Below, piece by piece: positions 43,412 through 55,579 of a DNA stretch of 64,000 bases (its first letter is position 1; every line of letters starts with the position of its first letter). The stretch is taken from contig NC_089583.1 of NCBI RefSeq assembly GCF_019320115.1, positions 80,121,928 to 80,185,927 on the forward strand. The letters run 5' to 3'. The stretch comes from Miscanthus floridulus. Lineage: Eukaryota; Streptophyta; Magnoliopsida; Poales; Poaceae. A program made the translations under genes and the position numbers. The notes beneath the pieces were generated by a model. It was not told the origin of the DNA. It saw only the letters and a list, made by a program, of their open reading frames with translations, and made no database searches.

Positions 43412-44856
43412 CACTACGGGAATCAGGATATTTGCCGAGTGCCAGGGGCACTCGGCAAAGCCTAAAAAAACACTCGGCAAAAGGTTTGCCGAGTGTCGAC
43501 ACTTGGCAAACGACACTCGGCGAATTTTAGTCGGCAAACAGACTTTGCTGAGTGTTTTTTGTCGGGCACTCGGCAAAGCATTTGCCGAGTGCCGGAAAAG
43601 CACTCGGCAAAGATTTACACTCGGCAAAATAAAAATGCGAAAAACCCCAAAAATAATAGCAAAAGTTTTCAATTTTTTTTCGGGGGAGGCCGCCACCGGC
43701 CAGCGCCCGCCCATCTCCATCGAAGTCAACTCACGACCTCTCTCTCGTGTGTCTGCTGCTTTACCACTGCACTACACTGGCACTTGTGTCTAGATGCCAT
43801 TATCTATCCCCGTATATTATACTAAACCGAGAGTAAATTGCTTGTTTGAGGCCCTAAACGAATTCAAATCAAAAAGTGGTCAACTACAAAGTTTCATAAC
43901 TTTTTGAGATCTACAATTTTCATTTAGGAAGTTTTTCCATCCGAGGTCGTTTGAAAAATTCGAATTTCAAATTTGAGAGATTCAAACGTAGTTTTGCATG
44001 ATAAGATGATTTCAAATCAAAAAGTTGTCAACTACATAGTTTCATAACTTTTGGAGATCTACAATTTTTATTTAGGAAGTTTTTCCATCCGAGGTCTTTT
44101 AAAAAATTCAAATTTTAAAAATTTCAAATTCAAACGTTGTTTTTGCATGACAAGATGATTTCAAATCAAAATGTTGCCAACTACAAAATTTCATAATTTC
44201 TCAAGATCTACAAAGTTTATTTTGGTCATTTGTTCATCCGACATAGTGGTAGTAACATTGTTCACAAATCTTATATATCTCTCTTCTACTTTCATGAAAC
44301 TAATGAGATATGAGAGATGTAGATTTTATGAACAACGTTATTGTCGCTTTGTCAAATGAAGAAATGACCAAAATAAACTTTGTTGATCTTGAGAAGTTAT
44401 ACAACTTTGTAGTTGAAAAGTTTTTCATTTGAATTCATTTAGGGCCTCAAAAATTGCTTTGAAAAACTGATTTGCTGAGGGCCAAAAAAAATACACACGG
44501 CAAAGTGCCTCTTTGCCGAGTGCCAAAACAAAGGCACTCGGCAAAATACATCTTTGCCGAGTGCTAGAAAAAAGGCACTCAGCAGAGACGCATTTTGCCG
44601 TGTGCCGAAAAATAGCACTCGGCAAAATACATCTTTGCCCAGTGCCAGAAAAAGGCACTCGGTAAAGATGCATTTTGCCGTGTGCCGAAAAATAGCACTT
44701 GGCAAAAGGCACTCGGCAAAGATGCATTTTGTCGAGTGTTTTTTTTGCCGAGTGTATTTTATTTGACACTGGGCAAAGACCGTCTTTGCCGAGTGTCCGA
44801 TAAAATACACTCGGCAAAGCCTCCGGCACTCGGCAAAGTGCCGGTTTCCAGCAGTG
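43412..44856. mobile_element. Complete non-autonomous CACTA element, 1445 bp, TSD AAT
   Basis: CACTACGGGAATC at 43412 and, read inward from 44856, CACTGCTGGAAACC form the ends. AAT is duplicated outside (43409-43411 and 44857-44859). Both subterminal regions are packed with TTTGCCGAGTG/CACTCGGCAAA (43430-43630 and 44470-44845). The middle (about 43850-44440) has tandem units of about 145 bp (caaatcaaaaagttgtcaac). No transposase is present. Same family as 25463-26840. Confidence 0.93.
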
Positions 44857-44859
44857 AAT

Positions 44860-45589
44860 GGTAGATATATAACGTACGGACCACCATGCATTAATTTAAT
44901 TTGACCATATGCATGGTTAGATATGTTGCTCGTGAAAACAAGATTAAACCATTGTTCTCACACTTTGTCTCCTAGCATTGCTCATCTACTGTTTGGAGTC
45001 ATTGTAATTTTTGCATTATACCTTAATACTATAAATAGATGGCATACTCCAAGTAGTCGTTACTCGTTAATAGAAAACAGAAGAGAGAAATATTCAAGAA
45101 ATGACTAAAATGAAAGGATCAAAACTGATTCAATCCTTAATTCAGTACTACAAATTATAATTGGCAACACAAATGAGTTGATAAAAAGAATCTATATACA
45201 ACCATAGTTCAAATCACTTAGGATGGAGCTAAATTTGGAGACTACATCATCTTAATTTCCTTTGTACTCTCTTATTTATTCTCTATTTTGACAAACCAAA
45301 CCCTTTGATGATGTATGATATGAATTGGATATATATGTATGAGAGGTTAGGTCTGCTGGATCTTGTTGATATATATGAAGAATCATTCATAATAGTTGGT
45401 CTTTTCTATATTTGACCTAAATTAAATGATACTTTCTCCATTCCAAAAAGCTTAAATCCTAGAAATTTTCAGATAGATTAGTATCACTTTGGTACCCTAT
45501 TTATTCAAGGTGTTTTCCCAAAAATAGTTATCACCTAGGTAATTTTCCACAATAATAGCTTGTACAGTCACATAATTAAGGAACCACAC
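44860..45589. other. AT-rich intergenic DNA
   Basis: The only hint of structure is ctttctccattccaaaaag near 45432, which may be a decayed Stowaway MITE end. No gene is seen. Confidence 0.45.
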
Positions 45590-46269
45590 ATGCACATACA
45601 TAGATTAGTTGCCACCGTTGAATTTAATTAGTGCTCTAAATTAATGTGATGGATCCATTATATGTTAGTCAGATAGAATGACATGGGAAATTTTTCCAAT
45701 GTGTCAAGTTTTTTTTGGACCAAGGAAGTATATGCTACATGGATGAGTATATAGAATTAACTAATCCCTTGTGCATTGTTACTTTCTCAATATACTGAAG
45801 TTCACCTTAATTTTCCTATGTATATATGTTCTATTTTCGGAAGTGCCTTTTGTATCTTGTACTGTTGTGGTCATGATAACCCTTGTTTATGTAAGTGGTC
45901 TATGTATTTGTGATGTATGGAAAACTCACTAAAGCATCTGCTATATATGTGTTAATTAATAAGTTTCAAGAAGTTGGGTATATAATCTCATGTAAATACT
46001 AGACATTCAGTTTTGAGTGAGACTGTTTACACTTGCATAAAAAAGGAAATGACTTACACACTACTTGCCTTTTGGAAGAAGACAGAGATAGAGAAAATAA
46101 CATGGAGTATGGTATGAAAAAGGTTCAGCAAATTTACATGCAGCACTCAAATTCATGAACTGAATTAATTACATGGGATGACAAGTCCTAATATTGGAGT
46201 GTATATATTTGACTTGAATGTTCAGAGGATTTGGACAAATTCAATTTCACTTGATATGCCTATGCGAAG
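45590..46269. repeat. Host segment, copy 2 (left part) of the ~1-kb duplication
   Basis: It aligns with 21925-22668 apart from the expanded TA run in copy 1. It stops at TATGCGAAG (46269), where the chromovirus begins, and resumes at 61285. Sequence just left (accacacatgcacatac) matches the right flank of the large CACTA, giving its empty site. Confidence 0.85.
46265..46269. repeat. Target site duplication CGAAG (left)
   Basis: It matches CGAAG at 61285-61289. Copy 1 of the host segment has a single CGAAG at the same place. Confidence 0.95.
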
Positions 46270-48184
46270 TGAAGCGGCCCCGATTTCCGCGAAGGGAAAT
46301 CCACAGCGTCGAAGTGTAATAAGACCGTTGTAGATCATATTACCCAAATTCCAGTCGCATATCACATCCATACAACGATAATATCAGAGTACAAATAGTG
46401 CGGAATTACATAAATTATTACATCGCCGCATTGGCAGAATCAAAAGTAGCATCCATTCAGAACAGCTTGAAGATAAGATCGCCAAACTCGAGCGTAGGCA
46501 CGAACCCCTTATCCGTCAAACTCCTCGGAGCTATACTCCTCAGCAGAACCTATGTGCCAAAATTTATCAGTACGATTTGTACTGGCCACTCCCAACCCTA
46601 TGAGCATTGCTTTGTGGAAATTGGATGCAAGTTAGATATAGTCAAAAGGAACCTAATTGGCTGGGGTTTCCTATGCATTTAGCATATCAAGTATATATAA
46701 AAGTATAGTCAAGTTTTAACACCATTCCCACACACATTTCACCCCATTCCCATTCCAGAGCCAGGATTCGATCCTGGGATCAATATACCACCATCACCAC
46801 ACCATCACCATACCATCGCTCAGTCGACAGGCCAACTCCCTCTCGGCACTGTCTCAAGGCCCGTAGCCCCTGGCTACGACCGACACTCTCTCATAGGGGA
46901 AGGAGGAGAAGGACTCATCTCACTATCTAGTTTAAGCGAAACCCAGGAAAGGTCTATAGCCGATAAGTCGGCACATGTATCGATCGATCAACCATACACT
47001 CTACAGAGGTTTTACATAACCACAAGATCCGCCTTCCTCGCTGACCGTCGTCAACTGGGCTGATACCGGCCGCTTGCAAGCCTAGGATAATGCCACTCTA
47101 CCATTCAGCCCTGGTACACCCCAAGTCTAGTCTAGGGTGGCTGAAACTATGAGTCATGAGCTGGGTCCACAAGGTCTCCATGAAGTCTCAAAAGGGTGTG
47201 GGGGAGATCCTCCGTGCCCCGTACCTCCTTACACTGTCCGCTATCAATCTAGCAGTAGTGGCAATATCCTACCAAGTAGTCCGGCCGTCCCGCACCATAT
47301 AGGGCGAGTGGTACGTAAGGCTTCCCGGTGAATCTGAGTACTAGTAAGTCCTTAGGGGTGACCAAGCCAGAATGTCTCCATCAGGGTTTCCATTTACCGT
47401 GCCACCATAGCACCTCCATCCTAGGCTCCTCCCATCATAGGTTCACACCCAGGACCACCTCATATATCATTTACCCACCACAGGTATCCATTCCAGGGGT
47501 GCCCATGTAGCACCCCATGGCGAGACTTGTCCTAGGCTCGTCGTATACTCTAACTTGGTCGACACAACCCTCACCCTCCACACACCCAAGTCACACACGC
47601 AGCACTCTCCCCATAGTCCAGATAACACCAGTTTCCACCACACATGTAGTATAAGTGTAGTTGAAGTATAAGTAATGAAATATATAGCAGTAAGCGTGTG
47701 TCTAGCCTAATAGCAGGGTGAGCAGGGGTAAGGTTGAGTCAAGGTAAAGGCCATCAAGAAAGCATACTACCATGCAAGTCCTATCACAGTGTGATTACAA
47801 CTATAAAGCGAAGCAATAGCGGTTCTATATTAGCCATGTGTAATAGGTGCTATGAGATTGGGTGGGATGTGGCACCTTCAGTCTAGTCATCTCTATACTC
47901 CTCACATACTCATGATCCTCGTCTGTCCAGTTCTCCTCCGAGTCTATAAACGATCGCGTTATAGTCGCGTTAGCGACGTCTATAGAGTAGCACAAAGAAG
48001 CAATGCAAATTCAAAAGAGCCAAATGCACTCAAACATGGGTTCATTGCATAGAGCTTAATTTTAGATGAATTTTGGTCCTGGTTTCGTATTTTTCTGAGG
48101 TCATATGAATTAGTTATGAATTTTCGAAGTTTAAATCATTTCTGAAAATGGAAAAAGGCTGAATTAATCCTGGGCTGACACGTG

Positions 48185-48600
48185 TCACGCTGTGACTGGT
48201 CCACGTGGCATGATGACGTCAGCATGATGTCAGCATGACGTCATCGTCCCGGTTCCGAGCTGACAGGTGGGGTCCAGCTGACGTCAGCATGACATCAGCA
48301 ACGTCATCTGTTTTGACAGGTGGGTCCGGTCAAAGTCAACGTCAATCAACGGCGAGTCAACGGTCAACGATCAATGGTCAATAGTAAGAGCCACTGACAT
48401 GTGGGGCCTGGCTGCTGACGTCAGCAGCTGATGTCATCGTGACATCAGCGTGACGTCACCCTGGCTGTGTTGGCTTCTGACGTGTGGGTCCCGTGTGACG
48501 TTAGCATGACGTCAGCATCTGACGTGTGGGTCCAGAGTGTCCGTGTCACTGACATGTAGGGCCAGGTCAATGGTCAACATTGACCGGTCAACGGTCAACA
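48185..48600. promoter_or_regulatory. Dense TGACGTCA and GGTCAA (W-box-like) array in 3' LTR
   Basis: At least six TGACGTCA palindromes, the bZIP/TGA-factor core, occur here with many gacatcagc/gatgtcagc variants. Runs of gtcaacggtcaac words follow, matching the WRKY W box in reverse (RGTCAA). The array lies 3' of the TATA box on the element's strand, so it would be in the transcribed leader. Confidence 0.5.
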
Positions 48601-49675
48601 TGGGCCGGGTCTCAAACGGGCTCTGGTGGGCTCGGGTTGGGCCGGACACGTGGCAAGCTGTGGCGCTGCCACGTCATAGTCGTGGGCCACCACTAGGCTG
48701 TGGTCTACGGCTTGCGGTCCATGGTGGACCAAGAGTCGCTGGTCCATGGACCGCAGACAGGACTATTGTGGACCGAGTCCACCCTCCTTCTCTTAGGCGC
48801 GGTCCTTGTGCACCGGGTGCACTCGTGGGTGGCCGACGAGGGGGGTGTTCCCCTATTTCTCTCGTGGCGGTGCTCTTGCCGGCGGCGAGCTCGCTGCGAG
48901 CCTCCGTGGCAGTGCTGGTGTCTAATTGGGGAGGGGAAGAGCTTCGCCAGGCCACGGCGATCATGATTCTGGGGTCTAAGTGGTGGTCGGGGCCTTCCAG
49001 GGCGTTGGCCACGGCGGCTGGCGGCTCGGCAGTGCTCGCCAGTGGTGAGGTCGCACACACAGGCCCTCCAATGGCTAAGCTGGGCAGATGAGGGCTTCTG
49101 TGGTTCTGTGGGTGCACGGCGAAAGTGTCCAGGGCTCAAGGCGAGGCTTCGGGTTCCCAGGTGGCCGGTAGGGACGTCTCGGCGACCGCGGCGACATGGT
49201 GACGATGGCGAGGCACGTGGGTGAACCGCAGGGCTCCAGTGGGGTGGTCATGGTGTGGTCATGGATGTGTGCGTGAGTGCGTGTGTCCCCAGTGGCCAAA
49301 GACGGCCCTAGCCTATGCACTCGAGGTGTGGAGCGCCATGGCCAACAAGATGAGGTTCGGCAGCGGCGGGCAGAGAGAAACCGGAAGGGGGCTCACCGTG
49401 GGTGTTGTGGAAGAGGGGATAGCGGTGCAGTGAAGAGTTGCGGCCATGTAGATTTGGAAGCCGTGCAGTGCCGACCCGCGACCATGACGACAATGACGGC
49501 GTCATCTTCGACTCCGACGACCTTCTCCCCCGCAGCGACTTCGGCGTTTTTCTCCCCCCCCCTTTCTTCCCCTTCTCCTCCCCTTCTCCCTCTTCTCTCT
49601 TGGTTCGGGTGCGCAGTGGATGGCCACCACGGTGGCGACGGGGTGATGAGACGAGCTAGGGCTCTAGGGCTAGGG

Positions 49676-49685
49676 CTTTTATAGC
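49676..49685 (-). promoter_or_regulatory. TATA box in 3' LTR (CTATAAAAGC)
   Basis: A clear TATA box on the element's coding strand, about 920 bases into the LTR, conserved at 60357-60366 in the other LTR. Confidence 0.65.
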
Positions 49686-50603
49686 CGAGCTCAGCCATGG
49701 AGCTCGGTGTTCGGTGGCTGGAGATTGAGGGGGATCGGAGGCGTGTGTAACTCATCCAACTGCCATGCGTGGTTGCGTGGGCACGATGCCAAGGGGACAA
49801 GGCCGTGCCCTAGGCGTGACCCCTAGCCCGCCCCTGCCAGGGCTATCGGAGCTTGGTTAGAGGCGGTTGCGGTGAGCGTGGAGAAGATGAATAGGGAAGG
49901 CTGACATGCGAGGCCCGTGTGGCAGCGGCAGTAGGCGAGCGAAGGGCGCGCTGGCATGCTGGGCTACCGCGTGCGAGTTGGGCCGGCCTGCTACGCGCTG
50001 GTGGGGCTGCTTGCTGGGCTACCGCGCGCTGGCGGGCCGAGGAGCCGAGCAAGCCTGGGCTGCGAGGCCTTCTCCTCTTTTCTTTTCTTTTCTGTTTTCC
50101 TTTTTCTACTTCCTTGATTTGAATTCAAATTTGGTTTTTTTGAATTTGGATTCCAAATTGGTGCACCATATTCATTGGAGTTTAGATATGAGGCCCGCCA
50201 CATTCTTTTATATATTTTTATATATTAGGAACTTATTTAGCTAGTTTGTATATCACTCATAGGTGTAGTTTGATATATATAAAAATAGGATTAGTTTTCT
50301 CTTTTTACACAATTATCCCTTGTTTTTGAATAGTAATTACTTTATGGTGTGTTTCTTTTAAAAGAGTTGTTTAATCATAACATAAAACAAATGGAAATCC
50401 AAACCACAATTTGAGTTAGCCATGTATGCATTACTTACTTGTTAGAAATTAAATAATCATAATCAACAAATGACATGCCATGCTTATGTGTTGACTTGGG
50501 TTGGGGTTAGACCTAATGCATGACACTCATCATCACATGGGAGTTTTTGAGAAAAATTTTGTAGTTGGTATTTTTGGGTGTATGGATTTTTGGGTTGTTA
50601 CAG

Positions 50604-50617
50604 TCCTACCCCCTTAA
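50604..50617 (-). promoter_or_regulatory. Polypurine tract
   Basis: The minus strand reads TTAAGGGGGTAGGA just before the 3' LTR start (TGTAACAAC). It would prime plus-strand DNA synthesis. Confidence 0.8.
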
Positions 50618-50636
50618 TAGAATCTCATCCCCGAGA

Positions 50637-51860
50637 TTAAAGCGTAACGTACTCTTTAAAGAGATAAGGATACTGTAGATGGAGGTCAGACTCTTTCTCC
50701 CATGTTGCTTCTCTCTTAGTGTGATTACTCCATTGGATCTTGCATATAGGAATAGTCTTACTTCAGGTCTCTTTGGTATCTCTGCCCAGAATTCTGATAG
50801 GATGTTCTTTATACTCAAGTGTATCTTGAATGTCAAGTGTATCTGTTGGAACTACTTCATCAGGCACTCTCAAACACTTGCGTAGTTGTGAGACATGAAA
50901 TACGGGATGAACACCCATCAATTCCTCGGGTAGCTCAAGTCTATAGGCGAGCTTTCCAATCCTCTTGCAAATCTTGTATGGGCCAACAAATCTAGGGGCA
51001 AGCTTCCCTTTCACATGGAATCTAACAGTCCCACGTAGCGGCGATACCTTGAGATAGACGAAGTCTCCCACATGGAACTCAAGTTCTCTTCTCCTTTTAT
51101 CAGCATAGCTCTTATATCGACTTTGTGCAATTCTCAAATTCTCCTTCACTTGAGCAACTCCTTCTGCATCTTGTATTTTAGCAGAATCAAAGAATGATCT
51201 TTCACCCATTTGGGACCACATCAAAGGTGTCTTACAAGGTCTGCCATACAGAGCTTCAAATGGTGACATCTTGATACTGGCTTGGTAGCTATTGTTGTAA
51301 GAGAACTCTGCATAGGGTAGGCATTTCTCCCAATCAGAGCCATAATTCAGTACACTAGCGTGAAGCATGTCTTCTAAGATCTGATTTACTCGTTCTATCT
51401 TTCCATCTGTCTATGGGTGATAAGCGGTACTAAAATCAAGTTTGGTTCCAATGGACTTGTGCAGGGCTTCCCAGAATCAGGACACAAACTGAGGACCACG
51501 ATCAGATACAATATTAGAGGGAGCTCCATGCAACCTGAGGATATGCTCAATATATAGATCTGCTAATTTTTCTGCATTGGTCTTGGTCTTCACTGGTACA
51601 AAGTGAGCAATCTTGGTCAAACGATCAACAATCACCTAGATGGAATCATTGCCTTTCTATGAACGGGGCAATCCAACTATGAAATCCATGGATATGCTCT
51701 CCCACTTCCACTCAGGAACGTCAAGAGGCTTTAGCAAACCTATAGGCCTTTGATGTTTAGCCTTGACTTTATTACAGGTGTCACAATGTGCCACATGTCC
51801 TGCAATGTCTGTCTTCATGCCTTTCCACCAAAAGTGTTTCTTGAAGTCTTGATACATTTT
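50637..51860 (-). pseudogene. Integrase and chromodomain of the 15-kb chromovirus
   Basis: Part of the single gag-pol frame, about codons 1142-1548. The zinc finger is readable (HPGGLKMYQDF, HVAHCDTCNKVKAKHQ), and the core triad is intact (SMDFIVGLP, IVSDRGPQF, then ERVNQILEDML). A GPY/F region (RFVGPYKICKRIGKLAYRLELP) and a chromodomain follow (ICKIQWSNHTKREATWEKESDL). Stops at PRS*KGN, DSI*VIV, FVS*FWE, YHP*TDG and KET*SKT interrupt it; three are TAG and two TGA. The natural end is a TAA at 50637-50639, about 20 bases before the polypurine tract. It integrates cDNA, and the chromodomain biases it to marked chromatin. Confidence 0.9.
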
Positions 51861-52082
51861 TAAACCTCCAGGGTGAATACAGTATATGGAATCGTGAGCT
51901 TCTGATAGAATTTCTTCTCATAGTACTGGGTCAGATGGAACACAGATTCTGTTCTTGAACCAGATGGTTCCTTGTTCATCTTCTTGGTGGTTGGTCTTGT
52001 AGCCTAGTTTCATCAGACCATGGAGATATTTGATCTCTTCACAACTTTTCTGAGCTTAACGAATACGATCTGTGAGATCATA

Positions 52083-53408
52083 CTATATGCGGAGCTCATT
52101 CAACAAGCCATGCGGTAGTATCTCTAGTTGGAAATCATCAATCTCTACCTTGAGCTCAGATGGTACGGATTCAGTGATTAAGGTGTGAGAGTAACTCTTG
52201 CGACTGAGAGCATCTGCGACTACATTAGCTTTTCCCGGATGATAGTGAATTTCTAGGTCATAGTCCTTGATCAACTCAAGCCATCGGCGTTGCCTCATAT
52301 TTAGATCTCCCTGTGTGAAAAAGTACTTCAAGCTCTTGTGATCGATGTAGATATCACACTTGTTGCCTATCAAGTAGTGTCTCCAGATCTTTAAGGCATG
52401 CACAACTGCTGCTAACTCAAGATCATGGGTTGGGTAATGGTTCTCGTGTTCTTTCAACTGTCGAGATGCATATGCTATCACTCTTCCATCTTGCATCAGT
52501 ACACAACTAAGTCCTTGATGGGATGCATCACAATAGACCACAAAATCTTTGCTGATATCAGGCAATGCTAACACAGGTGTTGTGGTAAGCTTCTGTTTCA
52601 ATTCCTGGAAGCTTTGTTCGCACTCGGGCGTCCATTCAAACTCTTTAATCTTCTTCAGAAGGTTGGTCATAGGACAGGCTATCTTGGAGAAGTTTTCAAT
52701 GAATCGATGATAATATCCGGCCAATCCTAAGAAACTTCTAATTTCTGTCACATTACGGGGTTGATCCCACTCTTTCACGGCTTCAATCTTGGCTAGGTCA
52801 ACTACAACACCTTCGGCTGATAGTACTTGGCCTAAGAAGGCAACTTCCTATAGCCAAAACTCACATTTATTGAACTTTGCGTATAGCTGATGTTGGGCTA
52901 GTTTCTCAAGCACCATTCTCAGATGATGTTCGTGTTCTTTAGTGGTGGATGAATAAACAAGGATGTCATCAATGAATACTACCACAAACTTATCCAGTTC
53001 ATCCATGAAAACCTTATTCATCATGTTCATGAAGTATGCGAGAGAATTCGTGAGTCCAAAGGACACCACGGTGAACTCAAACTGACCATACCTAGTCACA
53101 AAAGTTGTCTTTGGGATGTCACTTTCTCGAATCTTCATCTGATGATAGCTGGATCTGAGATTAATCTTGGAGAAATACTTGGCACCTCGAAGCTGATCAA
53201 GCAGATCATCGATTCTTGGCAGAGGGTACTTGTTATTGATGGTGACTGCATTCAAGTTCCGGTAATCAATGCACATTCTCATCAAGCCATCCTTCTTCTT
53301 AACAAACAGAACAGGGGATCCTGAGGGTGAAGCACTGGGTCTGATATATCCCTTCGAGATGAGCTCATCAAGCTGTTTCTTGAGCTCGGCCAGTTCATCA
53401 ACTGACAT
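52083..53408 (-). pseudogene. Reverse transcriptase and RNase H of the 15-kb chromovirus
   Basis: Codons 626 to about 1067 of the common frame. RT motifs in order: [34 protein letters not shown] (motif A, where Asn stands in place of the catalytic Asp), [19 protein letters not shown] and [12 protein letters not shown] (catalytic pair kept). RNase H follows from about 52780: [49 protein letters not shown] and [14 protein letters not shown], with all acidic residues present. Stops: FWL*EVAF (TAG) and LRI*YDL (TAG). The Asp-to-Asn change alone would abolish polymerase activity. Confidence 0.92.
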
Positions 53409-53615
53409 GCGATAGGGTCTCTTGGCAATGGGTCATGTTCCCAACAAAAGATCAATGATGAACTCTACATCACGGTCTGGTGGCATACCCAGTAATTCTT
53501 TAAGGAATACATCGGGATAGTCTCTGACCACAGGCACATCATGAACTGTCTTCTCCTCTTTCTATGATTCAGAACTAGCTTTAAGGGCACACAAGATAGA
53601 GGTGGACTTTCCAGA

Positions 53616-53978
53616 CTAGGATTCACATCTAATGACTTGGCCTGATGGGTGGGTCACTTGGACATATCTAGGTGAACATGATATGATACCTTGGTAAATG
53701 GTTAACCAATCCATGCCTAAGATGACATCTAGGTTAGTGGAAGGTAATAAGGTTAGGTCGGCTTTAAAGGTAAGACCCTCAATGGTAAGACTCACTCCCT
53801 TGCAGATGTGGGTGCATTTTAGGTCTCCTAAAGGTGAGCTGGTGATGATAGGCTTTTCACATGGGGTTACAGGTAGGTCATGTTCTTGTGCAAACTTAGA
53901 TGATATGTAAGAACAAGTTGCTCCAGAGTCAAATAGGACTAATGCAGTATTGCCATTAACTAAAAACATACTGTACAC
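53616..53978 (-). pseudogene. Aspartic protease of the 15-kb chromovirus
   Basis: Codons 436-556 of the common frame. The active site reads VLFDSGATCSYIS (DSGA at codons 452-455). The flap and C-terminal region read LDVILGMDWL, the usual ILGMDWL signature. The open part ends in CES*SGKS, a TAG. It would cut the polyprotein. Confidence 0.9.
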
Positions 53979-53999
53979 AATGTTAGGGGTAGCCTGTGC

Positions 54000-55283
54000 T
54001 TCCTCGGTGTCCAGATGGTTGAGACATCCATAGGTAGCAGATCCCTTGAACTGAGACTTCTGAGCAGCTGAGTTATGTGGGCACTCAGTGGCTTTGTGAC
54101 CTGGTTGGCCACAAGCAAAGTAGGTGAAAGGCGTACTGCCTGTTGGGGTTGGCGCGGGTGCCTTCTAGTTTCTAATGCTTGGTGCGGAGCGGTTCTATGC
54201 TAGGCGTTCATTCATAGAGTGGGAATGGTTGAAACGGTCCTGAGTGTTGCGGTCCTAAGCATAATGGTCCTGGGTGTAATGATCCTGAGCAGGGCGAGAG
54301 TATTTGGTGGTGTAGCCTCCACTACCCCTACTCGATCTAGGGTTGTCATCCCTGTTGTGGCGAGAGCGTTCCCTAGATGGTGCATCTCTGTGGAACCTCT
54401 CGCGATCACATCCTCGGAAGGACTCCTTAGGCTTATGCTTCCTCTCCCTATCCTCTTCTCTAGCTTTAGCATGGTCTTTCTTGATCTGGATGCAGCGATC
54501 CACCAAAGCACACAATGTGTTACTCTCAATACCGCCAAACTTTAGCTTGATGTGCGGGTTAAGTCCCTTATGGTAATAGTACAACTTCTCCTTCTCAGAG
54601 TTCACAACATAGGAAGGTGCATATCGTAGAAGGTTGGTGAAACGAGTAGTGTACTCAGTCACCCTGTCTTTTCCCATCTTGATGTTGCGGAACTCCTCAG
54701 CTTTGGCCTCCATGACTCCCTTGGGAATGTGATACTCAGTGAATGCTTCAACAAACTCATCCCATGAGATGTTGGCAGGGTCCTCATGGGAATCACTGAA
54801 ACTGTCCCACTAGGCACGTGCTGCACCTATGAGCTGGTGTGCGGCTGCTCCAACACACTCATCGTCAGTGAAAGTAGTGAGGTCAAGCTTCTTCTCCATC
54901 TCCTTGAGCCAGTCATCAGCTACAAGCGGGTCAGGGTCGGTGCCATCATAGGTAGGTGGCCTTAACTTCAGAAATCCTTCCAGCTTCCTTTGGAAGTCAT
55001 TCTGCTGACCTCCCTAGCGACGATTTGCTCCTTCAACAAGAGCTGCAAGAAGCTGGGTCTGTTGTGCCATCACTTCTGCTAGGTTTGGTGGTGGTGGTGG
55101 AGGAATGTTCTCCTCAGGTGGTGGGGTATTCTCTAGGTGGAAGGGTATCCCTCCAAGTCCACGGCCACGACCATGACCACGGTTGTTGCCACCATGACCC
55201 CCATTTGGTTCAATTGGTTCAGGGGTGGGCGCATGTCCATGGTTCATTAGGCGATTAGATCGACGGTTTGGCATCTGCAACAT
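54000..55283 (-). pseudogene. gag of the 15-kb chromovirus
   Basis: Start Met at 55283, or the Met three codons in. The N-terminus is Gly/Arg/Pro-rich (NRGHGRGRGLGG, PPPEENIPPPPPPN). The capsid region from about 54980 reads LKLRPPTYDGTDPDPLVADDWL and KMGKDRVTEYTTRFTNLLRYAP, and a basic Arg-rich stretch follows. A single zinc knuckle at codons 388-401 reads YFACGQPGHKATEC: Cys391, His396 and Cys401 are kept, but the first Cys position (388) is Tyr. Stops at codon 90 and at ARA*WDSF, HYA*DRN, RLA*NRS and IRN*KAP are all TAG. gag runs directly into protease without a frame change. Confidence 0.9.
55014..55283 (-). other. Open N-terminal part of gag (89 codons)
   Basis: The first uninterrupted part of the gag frame, ending in the TAG at RR*GGQQ. 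Listed apart because it is the only gag stretch that could be translated from the start codon as the sequence stands. Confidence 0.6.
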
Positions 55284-55579
55284 GGATCATAGAGAATTTA
55301 GTGCTTGTGCCACTAGTGCTTATAATTCAATATGATTACATGATTTTGATGATTTAAAAAAAACATTTATACTATCCAACACTCATTACAAAGAAGCAAT
55401 AAGATTCATAAAGATGCAATAAGATCCGAAACATTCATTACATGGGTTTTATTACATAGCATCATCTCCAGTAGCTACACTTGAAGACGTGCGAGAATCG
55501 TACTACGCATAATGTCTCATAATACATCTCATAAAGGGGTATATCATGGGGTACAATTTATGGAAGCTACTAACATGAC

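Larger units (their letters stand above)
46270..50602 (-). mobile_element. 3' LTR of the 15-kb chromovirus, 4333 bp
   Basis: The plus-strand edges are TGAAGCGGCCCCG at 46270 and TTGGGTTGTTACA ending at 50602. It aligns end to end with 56991-61284. The match is near perfect over the last 632 bases (49971-50602) but carries many C/T and G/A differences elsewhere. Short frames on both strands in the GC-rich part are not conserved between the two LTRs. Confidence 0.95.

Noticed and set aside
43845..44450. Separate gene in the centre of the 43412 CACTA
   Set aside because: The open frames there are short and fall on tandem AT-rich units.
48537..49139. Overlapping ORFs of 140-184 codons on both strands in the GC-rich LTR part
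   Set aside because: They arise from GC-rich sequence, do not keep frame or length in the other LTR (59400-59830), and have no recognisable domain.
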